DNA from: Verrucomicrobiota bacterium
Lineage (GTDB): Bacteria > Verrucomicrobiota > Verrucomicrobiia > Opitutales > Opitutaceae
Direction: 5' to 3'
Length of the DNA stretch: 28,117 nucleotides
NCBI GenBank assembly: GCA_023433275.1
Contig: JAEZDN010000120.1
Coordinates: forward strand, 1 to 28,117
The notes under the pieces are model-generated. The model did no database searches, had not been told where the DNA came from, and worked only from the letters and a program-made list of their open reading frames with translations. The position numbers were made by a program, and so were the translations under genes. This document shows positions 22,004 through 28,117 of this stretch, piece after piece. Each line of letters begins with the position of its first letter. Positions within the stretch are counted from its first letter, which is position 1.

Positions 22004-24061
22004 ATGGAAAATCCATTTCTCAACCGCACTTTTCGCATTCAATGGTCCAGCCTGACGCCGGATCGAGTCGAGTCGGCCATCGATGCCGCGCTCTCTGATG
22101 CGGAGGCGGCCATCGGGGAAATCACCAAGCTGGCGCCCGAGGCGGCGACCTACGCCAACACGTTTCTCGCTTTGGAGGATGCGGGCGACCTGCTCAACGA
22201 AACCTGGGCCAAGGTCTCCCATCTGACGAGTGTCGCCGACTCGCCGGCCTTGCGGACGGCGTACAACGCCGCGCTGCCCAAAGTGTCGGCATTCCAGGCA
22301 AAGATTCCACTCAACCCGGCGCTCTGGACGCGGCTCAAGGCCGCCGCGTTGCATTCCTCCGCGCGGGACCTGACCGGGGCCCGGCACCGCCTACTCACCG
22401 AGACCCTGGCTGAATTCCGTCAGCAAGGCGCCGACCTGCCGCCGGAGCGCAAGGCGCGCCTAGAGGCCCTGCAGAGCGAGCTTGCGACGCTGACCCAGAA
22501 GTATGCCGAAAACGTCCTCGACGCCACCAATGCGTGGGAACTCGTTGTGACCGATCCGGGCCGGCTGCGTGGACTGCCGGCGCATGCCGTGGAGGCGGCG
22601 CGGCAAAGCGCACTCAAGAAAGGGCAGGGCAGCGAGACCGCACCGGCGTGGCGCTTCACGCTGCACATGCCGTCACAGGAACCGGTCATGCTCTATGCGG
22701 ATGACGATACCCTGCGTGAGGAAGTCTGGCGGGCCGCGGTGGCGGTCGGGCGGACGGCACCGCACGCGAACCAGGAACTGGTTGCCCGCATCCTGGCCCT
22801 CCGGCAGGAGAAAGCCGAGTTGCTGGGCCAGAAACATTTTGCCGACCTGGTGCTCGCGCGCCGCATGGCCCGCGGCGGTGACCAAGCCCTGGCGTTCATC
22901 GTGGATCTCCATGACCGGGTGAAACCGGCGTTCGATCGGGAAACGCGGGAATTGGAGGAGTTCAAGGCGCAGGAGACGGGCGGGGCGGTGACGCGACTCG
23001 CCCCGTGGGAATTGGGATATTGGTCGGAGAAACTCCGGCGCAAGCGCCATGATTTCGACGAGGAGCAGTTGCGCCCCTATTTCCCCCTGCCCGGCGTGCT
23101 GCACGGGATGTTCGAGATCGTTCGCCGGGTCTTCGGTCTGCGCGTGACGGAATTGCCCGCCGGATCGGTGGAGGTGTGGCATCCGGAAGTGAACTTTTAT
23201 GAGGTGCGGGATGAGGCGGGCCGCCACGTGGGTTCCTTCTATGCCGACTGGCATCCGCGCGAGTCCAAGCGGGGAGGGGCCTGGATGAATTACCTGATCG
23301 CGGGCCGGCCTCAATCAGCGGGGGGACGGTCGCCGCACCTCGGATTGATGTGCGGCAATCTCACGCCGCCGGCGGCGGGCCAGCCGGCCCTGCTGACGCA
23401 TCATGAGGTGGAAACCGTCTTCCACGAATTCGGCCACTTGTTGCACCACTTGCTGGGCGAGGTGGAGATCAAGTCCTTGAACGGCGTGAATGTCGTGTGG
23501 GATTTCGTCGAGCTGCCGTCGCAGATCATGGAAAACTGGTGTTGGGAGCGTGAGAGCCTCGACCTGTTCGCGCGTCACCATGAAACGGGCGCCGCGATCC
23601 CGGCGCCGCTGTTCGACCGCCTGGTCGCCGCGAAGAACTTTCGCAGTGCCAGCGCCACCATGCGCCAACTGGCGTTCGCGCGGATGGATCTGGACCTGCA
23701 CATGCATCCGGCGCAGGTGCCCGGCGCCGGCTTGTCGGAGTGGATTCGCCAGCGCTTGACCGACTATCTCACGCCGACTGAGCCGCCGTCGCCAACGATC
23801 GAGAACCGTTTCACCCATCTCTTTTCGGATCCGGTCGGCTACGCGGCGGGATACTATTCGTACAAATGGGCGGAAGTGCTCGATGCGGACGCGTTCACGC
23901 GGTTCAAGCACGAGGGCCTGTTCAACCGTTCCGTCGGCGATGCTTTTGTCCGGCATGTTTTGAGCCGGGGCAACAGCGCCGACCCGATGGAGCTTTTTGT
24001 CGGCTTCATGGGCCGGCCGCCGGACCTGCAGCCTTTGCTCATCCGTGCGGGACTGGCGTGA
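22004..24061 (+). CDS. M3 family oligopeptidase (oligopeptidase A-like)
   Basis: Cytoplasmic zinc metallopeptidase that breaks down short peptides. The 685-residue protein has the long helical N-terminal half typical of thimet-oligopeptidase-like enzymes, and the zinc site H474-E475-F-G-H478 with third ligand E503 in DFVELPSQIMENW. The C-terminal substrate-site segment HLFSDPVGYAAGYYSYKWAEVLDADAF (split by positions about 606-632) carries the conserved Gly/Tyr loop. There is no signal peptide. The length matches OpdA/PrlC of about 680 residues. The ATG at 22004 (MENPFLNR) is preferred to a GTG at 21983; no Shine-Dalgarno sequence. It lies close after the TonB-dependent receptor, which would suit peptide uptake followed by hydrolysis, but that link is inference. 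Confidence 0.93.
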   Translation: MENPFLNRTFRIQWSSLTPDRVESAIDAALSDAEAAIGEITKLAPEAATYANTFLALEDAGDLLNETWAKVSHLTSVADSPALRTAYNAALPKVSAFQAKIPLNPALWTRLKAAALHSSARDLTGARHRLLTETLAEFRQQGADLPPERKARLEALQSELATLTQKYAENVLDATNAWELVVTDPGRLRGLPAHAVEAARQSALKKGQGSETAPAWRFTLHMPSQEPVMLYADDDTLREEVWRAAVAVGRTAPHANQELVARILALRQEKAELLGQKHFADLVLARRMARGGDQALAFIVDLHDRVKPAFDRETRELEEFKAQETGGAVTRLAPWELGYWSEKLRRKRHDFDEEQLRPYFPLPGVLHGMFEIVRRVFGLRVTELPAGSVEVWHPEVNFYEVRDEAGRHVGSFYADWHPRESKRGGAWMNYLIAGRPQSAGGRSPHLGLMCGNLTPPAAGQPALLTHHEVETVFHEFGHLLHHLLGEVEIKSLNGVNVVWDFVELPSQIMENWCWERESLDLFARHHETGAAIPAPLFDRLVAAKNFRSASATMRQLAFARMDLDLHMHPAQVPGAGLSEWIRQRLTDYLTPTEPPSPTIENRFTHLFSDPVGYAAGYYSYKWAEVLDADAFTRFKHEGLFNRSVGDAFVRHVLSRGNSADPMELFVGFMGRPPDLQPLLIRAGLA

Positions 24062-24160
24062 CGTGCGATTACAACCCGGCGCGGCCGTTTCCACGCACGC
24101 TCTTTTCACTGGAAAAAATTCTCTTCCCGGCAAATTTTCGCCCTCAATCCATTTTTTCCC

Positions 24161-24853
24161 ATGATGATCCTTATCGTCCTCATCGCCATTCCCATGCTGT
24201 TCGGATTCTACGCGCAGATGCGCGTATCGAGCGCCTATAACCGGAATGTCCGGATCGCGTCCCGGGGCCGTATCACCGGTCGCGAAGCGGCCGCCGCAGT
24301 CATGGAAAGTGCCGGCATTCGTGACGTCCAGATCGTGCAGGTGCCCGGCCAGCTGACCGACCACTACGACCCGTCGAAGCGTCGTCTGGCGCTGTCAGAA
24401 CAAAATTATCACGGCACGAGCCTGGCCGCGCTCGGTGTGGCGGCGCACGAGGCCGGTCATGCAATTCAGCACAAGGTTGGCTACTCCATGATGAGGGTGC
24501 GCCAGGCGTTGGTGCCCGCGACGCAGATCTCCTCGGGGGCGTCACAGTTGCTGATCATCATCGGAATCGTGCTCGGCGCCCAGGGCTTGGGCGGGATGTT
24601 TTTGATGCTGGGCGCCGCGGCGCTCGCCGTGATCTGCCTGTTTCAACTGGTGACCCTCCCGGTGGAATTCGACGCGAGCAACCGGGCGAAGGCGCAGCTC
24701 GTGAATCTCGGTATTCTTGATCGCGATGAGATGCCGGGCGTCAACCAGACGCTCGATGCCGCCGCATTGACCTACGTCGCCGCGTTTGTGGCTTCGTTGG
24801 GCAGCTTGCTGCACATTCTGCTCATCCTGGCCGGATCCCGCCGCGAAGACTGA
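24161..24853 (+). CDS. YugP-like zinc metallopeptidase, integral membrane
   Basis: Membrane metallopeptidase of the YugP (neutral zinc metallopeptidase) family, 230 residues. An N-terminal span (2-19) is followed by a cytoplasmic loop, the zinc motif HEAGH at 96-100 (AALGVAAHEAGHAIQH), two close spans (about 125-165), the likely third ligand E169 in LPVEFDASNRA (the E-x-D-A form also seen in HtpX-like enzymes), and a C-terminal span (about 203-225). The family's physiological substrate is not known to me. The start ATGATG at 24161 follows an A/T-rich stretch without a Shine-Dalgarno sequence. It is 99 bases after the M3 peptidase gene. Confidence 0.92.
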   Translation: MMILIVLIAIPMLFGFYAQMRVSSAYNRNVRIASRGRITGREAAAAVMESAGIRDVQIVQVPGQLTDHYDPSKRRLALSEQNYHGTSLAALGVAAHEAGHAIQHKVGYSMMRVRQALVPATQISSGASQLLIIIGIVLGAQGLGGMFLMLGAAALAVICLFQLVTLPVEFDASNRAKAQLVNLGILDRDEMPGVNQTLDAAALTYVAAFVASLGSLLHILLILAGSRRED

Positions 24854-24968
24854 GCGGCGGGACCAGGAGTTCCGCTCTCCGCGCCGCAGGGTGGCTTTTT
24901 TCTTAAATCCGCCTGGCAGCGACGGCCGGTGGACGAGCGGCGCGCGTTTCTCCTGCGAGGGGAACGGA

Positions 24969-25056
24969 TGGCGGAAGGGGAGGGATTCGAACCCCCGGAA
25001 CCTTGCGGTTCAGCGGTTTTCAAGACCGCCGCGATAGACCACTCTGCCACCCTTCC
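24969..25056 (-). tRNA. tRNA-Ser (UGA), CCA end encoded
   Basis: Reading the minus strand from 25056: acceptor GGAAGGG pairs with CCCTTCC (24973-24979), the D arm contains GCAGAGTGGTC, and the anticodon loop CTTGAAA gives anticodon TGA. A long variable arm GAACC-GCAA-GGTTC marks a class II tRNA, and the T arm holds GGTTCGAATCC. The discriminator is G and the CCA tail is genomically encoded (24969-24971). It decodes UCA and related serine codons. It lies opposite its neighbours in the 304-base gap between the YugP-like and DUF2851 genes. Confidence 0.97.
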
Positions 25057-25085
25057 GTGGACCGGTGACCGGTGAATTTCGGCTC

Positions 25086-25121
25086 GCAGACTTGGCAAAA
25101 TTGCCGCTGTGTCGAGTCTGC
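25086..25121. repeat. Nested inverted repeats upstream of tRNA-Ser and DUF2851
   Basis: GCAGACT (25086-25092) and AGTCTGC (25115-25121) form a perfect 7-base inverted repeat that encloses GGCAA-AA-TTGCC (25094-25105). A tandem ACCGGTG repeat lies at about 25062-25075. The site is between the divergent tRNA-Ser and DUF2851 genes, so it may be an operator or a decayed REP-like element. Confidence 0.4.
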
Positions 25122-25157
25122 AAACTCGTCGCAGGGCTGTGCGGCTACACCAGCGCC

Positions 25158-26357
25158 ATGGCCTCCACGATCGATCAGGTTCAGGAAATGCAGGGTCTGT
25201 ACGGCCCGTTCACCATCGCGGAGCGGGTGGTGCAAAAGATCTGGCTGCGCTCGGATTTTGACACGCGTGAACTCCGTTTGCAGGACGGTCGAAAGCTGGC
25301 CGTGCTTCGCCCCGGCGCCTGGAACCTGATGGCGGGCCCGGATTTTCGCGGCGCTCGTCTGATGGTTGATGGCCGCGAAATCACGGGCGATGTCGAGGTT
25401 CATTTCCATGCCACCGATTGGCGCGCGCATGGGCACGCGACGGATCGGGCCTACGACAACGTCGTGCTTCATGTGGTCATGTTCCCTCCCTCCGACGCCC
25501 GCGCCGTGGCTCGGTCGCACCAAGGGGAGCCGCTTCCGACGCTGGTGCTGCTGCCCCTCCTGAACCGCGGGTTGGAGGAATATGCGTCGGACGACGCGTT
25601 GGAAAACATCACGGCGCGCGATACGGCGGAGAAGATCGCGGAGCTTTCCTTGCTCCCTCCATTGGAATTGTCAGCGTTGCTGCGGCGGGTCGCGCGGGAG
25701 CGATGGGATCAGAAAGTGAGGTTCGCCTCGCTGCGAATCAACAAGCTGGGCTGGACCGCGGCCGCCCATCACACCGCCTTGGAAATCCTCGGTTACCGGC
25801 ACAATCGGGCGCCGATGCTGGCGGTGGCCGGCCGGCAGCCTTTGGAAACGTGGGGGCGGTCGTTGGATATCGACAGGGTTTACCAAGAATCCTACGCCTC
25901 GTGGCAGACGCAGGGCACTCGTCCCGCCAATCATCCGCGTCGTCGCCTCCAGCAGTACGCCGCATGGGTCGGGGCCTGCCCCGGCTGGCCTGAACGGTGG
26001 CGCGCCATGGGATCAGCCTGGATTCCGGTTGAACCGGAAGGCGAAAGTGCCCGGGCGTCGTCGAACTTGAGCTCCCGGCGGGAGGAAGTCTTTCATCACC
26101 TCTTGCACCATGCGCTTGGCGGTTCGCGCCTCGACAACCTGGTCTGCGACGGGCTCCTGCCTTTGCTCTCGGCAGATGCCGGGCGGGACCTTTGGACGTA
26201 TTGGTTCCATTGGTATTTGGGTGACGCACCCACGGAGGTCCGAAAAGCATTGGGAATGCTCCGAATCACGGATAAATCCGGTCTGGTCCAATCCCATGGC
26301 TGGGCCCAAGGTTTGCTTGGTTGGATCGTCGAACGCGACGTCCGCGCAAGTACCTGA
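25158..26357 (+). CDS. DUF2851 family protein
   Basis: A 399-residue cytoplasmic protein of the DUF2851 family, known mainly from Bacteroidota and Verrucomicrobiota; its function is unknown to me. Recognisable segments are WNLMAGPDFRGARLMVDGREITGDVEVHFHATDW (read across about 57-90), DNVVLHVVMFPP, the helical middle with KVRFASLRINKLGWTAAAHHTALEILGY, and a C-terminal W-T-Y-W-F-H-W cluster (about 353-361) before the end. There is no signal peptide or membrane span. The ATG at 25158 (MASTIDQVQ) is used; MQGLYGPF ten codons later is possible. It ends 23 bases before the nusA promoter and probably has its own transcript. Confidence 0.85.
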   Translation: MASTIDQVQEMQGLYGPFTIAERVVQKIWLRSDFDTRELRLQDGRKLAVLRPGAWNLMAGPDFRGARLMVDGREITGDVEVHFHATDWRAHGHATDRAYDNVVLHVVMFPPSDARAVARSHQGEPLPTLVLLPLLNRGLEEYASDDALENITARDTAEKIAELSLLPPLELSALLRRVARERWDQKVRFASLRINKLGWTAAAHHTALEILGYRHNRAPMLAVAGRQPLETWGRSLDIDRVYQESYASWQTQGTRPANHPRRRLQQYAAWVGACPGWPERWRAMGSAWIPVEPEGESARASSNLSSRREEVFHHLLHHALGGSRLDNLVCDGLLPLLSADAGRDLWTYWFHWYLGDAPTEVRKALGMLRITDKSGLVQSHGWAQGLLGWIVERDVRAST

Positions 26358-26379
26358 ATTTCAATGGCCTTGCCGGGGC

Positions 26380-26407
26380 TTGACAAGTCTTTGCGCCGAC
26401 CGATAAG
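26380..26407 (+). promoter_or_regulatory. Sigma-70-type promoter of nusA-infB
   Basis: A perfect TTGACA (26380-26385) is followed after 16 bases by GATAAG (26402-26407), which matches four of six -10 positions. Transcription would start near 26414, giving a leader of about 75 bases before the nusA ATG. It lies just after the DUF2851 stop codon and is the best-looking promoter in the window. Confidence 0.65.
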
Positions 26408-26428
26408 TTTCGCCCCCTACAACTAGTT

Positions 26429-26468
26429 CACTTTCCAGAAAGTGGGCCCTCGGGTCCGCTTTTTTTTT
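26429..26468 (+). promoter_or_regulatory. Attenuator-like leader of nusA
   Basis: Two hairpins share sequence. The upstream one is CACTTT-CCAG-AAAGTG (26429-26444). The downstream one is GTGGGCC/GGTCCGC (26442-26448 with 26453-26459), which can extend with AAA/TTT, followed by nine T residues (26460-26468). The first uses AAAGTG (26439-26444), the 5' arm of the second, so they exclude each other. This is the layout of an antiterminator and a terminator, 20 bases before the nusA ATG. Because NusA itself stimulates intrinsic termination, autoregulation is a reasonable inference. Confidence 0.6.
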
Positions 26469-26488
26469 CCCATTAATCCAAACATACC

Positions 26489-27715
26489 ATGAGCAGCGAA
26501 ATCCTATCCGTTCTCGAATATATGGAGAAGGAGAAAGGCATTCCCCGTGCCGACATGATCTCCACGATCGTCAACGCGATCAAGACGGCCGCCCTAAAGG
26601 GCGTGAATTCCGGTCAGGAGCTCAAAATTGAGATCAACCCCAAGAATGGGCAGCTCAAGGCTTGGTCCGTGCTCAAAGTGGTGGACTCGGTGGCGGATCC
26701 CAAGCTTCAGATTCACGTCGAAAAGGCCCAGGTTTTCAAGGCCGGCGCCGTCAACGGCGACACGATCGAAAAGGAGATCGACCCCTCCTATCTCGGCCGT
26801 ATTGCCGCGCAGACCGCCCGCCAGGCGATCATGCAGCGCCTCCGGGCCTTCGAGAAGGAGCGCATCTATGACGATTTCAAGGATTCCGTCGGTGACATCG
26901 TCAGCGGCACGGTTCGTCGCCGCGAGCGCAACGATCTCTTCATTGACCTTGGCAAGGCGGAGGCGGTCATGCCCGGCAAGGAGCAGGTTCCGGGCGAGGA
27001 GTATGCTCCGGGCGAGCGCATCCGTTGCATCCTGCTCGAAATCGAGAACAGCAGCCGCGGTCCGGAGATCATCCTCAGCCGCGCCAGCCCGAAATTTGTC
27101 CGCCGCCTGTTTGAGCTCGAGGTCACCGAGATCGCCGACGGCACGGTGAAGATCGAGGCCTTCGCGCGCGAGCCCGGTTACCGCACGAAGATCGCGGTCA
27201 CCAGTGGTGACCCCAAGGTCGATCCGGTGGGCGCGTGCGTGGGTGCCCGTGGCGCCCGGGTGAAGAGCATCGTGCGGGAACTGGGTGGCGAGAAAATCGA
27301 CATCATTCCGTATCATGCCGACACCAAGGAAATGCTGATCGAAGCGCTCAAGCCGGCCGTGCCGCGCGAGATCATTCTCGATGAGAAGAACAAGCGCGTC
27401 CTCGTGCGGGTGGTGAATGACGATCTCGCGGTCGCCATCGGCCGCAAGGGACAGAACGCCCGGCTGACCTCGCGCCTGGTGGGCTGGCGCCTCGACATCG
27501 AGGAATTCAAGGTTGTCGCAGCCGATCCGCGGGCGCAGGCCATCAGCCTGCTCACGGGAACCTACGGTTTCGAGGCCACGATTGCCGAGCGACTCGTCGC
27601 CAACGGCATCAACTCGCCCGCCGCGTTTGAAGGCGTCGAAGCCGACGACCTCGCGGGCATGGGCTTTTCCGAGGAGGAGGCCGGCGGCATCATCGCCAAG
27701 GTCTCCGGTACCTGA
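26489..27715 (+). CDS. nusA: Transcription termination/antitermination factor NusA
   Basis: Binds RNA polymerase and nascent RNA to control pausing, termination and antitermination. The 408-residue protein has the N-terminal polymerase-binding domain (1-125), an S1 domain (about 132-200, VGDIVSGTVRRRERNDLFIDLG), and two KH domains (about 200-345) with GACVGARGARVKSIVRELGGEKIDI and AIGRKGQNARLTSRLVGW. A short helix-hairpin-helix-like tail (about 355-408) closes it. It lacks the two acidic repeats of E. coli NusA and resembles the shorter form of many phyla. rimP, the usual upstream partner, is absent here. The ATG at 26489 has no Shine-Dalgarno sequence. infB follows after 41 bases. Confidence 0.97.
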   Translation: MSSEILSVLEYMEKEKGIPRADMISTIVNAIKTAALKGVNSGQELKIEINPKNGQLKAWSVLKVVDSVADPKLQIHVEKAQVFKAGAVNGDTIEKEIDPSYLGRIAAQTARQAIMQRLRAFEKERIYDDFKDSVGDIVSGTVRRRERNDLFIDLGKAEAVMPGKEQVPGEEYAPGERIRCILLEIENSSRGPEIILSRASPKFVRRLFELEVTEIADGTVKIEAFAREPGYRTKIAVTSGDPKVDPVGACVGARGARVKSIVRELGGEKIDIIPYHADTKEMLIEALKPAVPREIILDEKNKRVLVRVVNDDLAVAIGRKGQNARLTSRLVGWRLDIEEFKVVAADPRAQAISLLTGTYGFEATIAERLVANGINSPAAFEGVEADDLAGMGFSEEEAGGIIAKVSGT

Positions 27716-27756
27716 ACTTTGCAAACCAACCATCCGCACCGCGCCCCCGATATCGA

Positions 27757-28117
27757 ATGAGCATCCGCATTCACGAACTAGCGAAGAAGCTCAGCATGGA
27801 CAACAAGGACCTGATGGCCTTGTTGAAGGAACGCGGCTACCCGGCCAAGAGCGTCTCCAGCACTGTCGACAACATCACGGCCGAGGCCCTCGAGCAGGAG
27901 CTGGCCGCGAAGAATCCTCCTCCGCCCGCGCCCGAGGCCCCGCCCGCGGCGCCCGCGGTGGAAAGCGTCTCCACGCCCGTGCCGGTGATTGAGCCGGCGA
28001 AGGTCAAGCTTCCTGCGGGAGTGTTCGTGAAGTCGGCGCAGGATATCCAGCGCGAGAAGGAAGAGGCGGCCAAGGCCGCGGCCGCTGCGCGCGCCGCCGC
28101 CAGCGCCACGGTTACCC
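27757..28117 (+). CDS. infB: Translation initiation factor IF-2, N-terminal part (runs off the window)
   Basis: The ATG at 27757 starts MSIRIHELAKKLSMDNKDL, the IF2_N helical domain (about 1-55), in which MALLKERGYPAKSVSSTVD is typical. A Pro/Ala-rich linker follows and then a charged REKEEAAKAAAAARAAA helix, as in other bacterial IF-2 proteins. The reading frame stays open for 120 codons to the window end, so the GTPase domains lie outside. The 41-base gap after nusA and the shared strand indicate the conserved nusA-infB operon. Confidence 0.93.
   Translation, partial: MSIRIHELAKKLSMDNKDLMALLKERGYPAKSVSSTVDNITAEALEQELAAKNPPPPAPEAPPAAPAVESVSTPVPVIEPAKVKLPAGVFVKSAQDIQREKEEAAKAAAAARAAASATVT

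Noticed and set aside
23315..24364. A 349-residue minus-strand frame opposite the M3 peptidase and YugP-like genes
   Set aside because: Arg/His-rich shadow that crosses two real genes and an intergenic gap.
24854..24900. A terminator after the YugP-like gene
   Set aside because: A GCGGCG/CGCCGC pairing and a later T6 run exist, but the loop is long and the T-tract is detached from the stem.
26594..27739. A 381-residue minus-strand frame opposite nusA
   Set aside because: Shadow of nusA; Asp/Leu/Gly-rich with no domain.

Overview
The window is high-GC bacterial chromosome made almost entirely of tightly packed housekeeping and envelope genes. I infer a member of the Verrucomicrobiota, probably an Opitutaceae-like lineage. 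The reasons are high GC, RNase HII and RNase HIII genes close together, DUF2851 and YugP-type proteins, an outer membrane (TonB-dependent receptor), FecR/CHASE2 signalling, and start codons that mostly lack a Shine-Dalgarno sequence. The assignment rests on gene content, not on a marker-gene search. I see no prophage, insertion sequence, CRISPR array or rRNA.

Layout. 0.2-2 kb: rpsU with a strong terminator, a sugar-phosphate-isomerase-like TIM barrel and a small DUF3817 membrane protein. 2-5.9 kb: nucleic-acid maintenance genes (mutY on minus, RNase HIII, a small membrane protein on minus, RNase HII), separated by three copies of a REP-like inverted-repeat element. 5.9-9.3 kb: a soluble PAS histidine kinase, an ECF sigma factor overlapping its probable membrane anti-sigma factor, and a secreted lysozyme/SLT-like protein with an unusual hairpin-rich leader. 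9.4-13.2 kb: a CHASE2 class III adenylate cyclase followed by an exported FecR-domain protein with a long alanine-rich tail. 13.4-16.5 kb: a HAD hydrolase (minus), then prfA-prmC. 16.5-19.7 kb (minus): a rhomboid-family protein with altered active-site residues, then the tail-specific protease Prc. 19.8-24.9 kb: a 4Fe-4S ferredoxin, a TonB-dependent receptor, an M3 oligopeptidase and a YugP-like membrane metallopeptidase. 24.9-28.1 kb: tRNA-Ser(UGA) on minus, a DUF2851 protein, then nusA and the start of infB, with a promoter and an attenuator-like leader in front of nusA.

How the genes work together. prfA-prmC couples release factor 1 to the enzyme that methylates its GGQ motif. nusA-infB is the conserved transcription/translation operon. 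MutY, RNase HII and RNase HIII act on DNA lesions and RNA:DNA hybrids. Four peptidase-family proteins (Prc, rhomboid-like, M3, YugP-like) lie within about 8.4 kb, next to an outer-membrane receptor.

The observations I rate highest are: (a) the rhomboid protein has replaced both the catalytic serine and the oxyanion asparagine and carries an iRhom-like proline; (b) the nusA leader can form mutually exclusive antiterminator and terminator hairpins; (c) the three REP-like elements are clustered within 2.5 kb; (d) the CHASE2-cyclase/FecR pair has a repetitive alanine-rich tail; (e) Shine-Dalgarno sequences are clear almost only at overlapping gene junctions.
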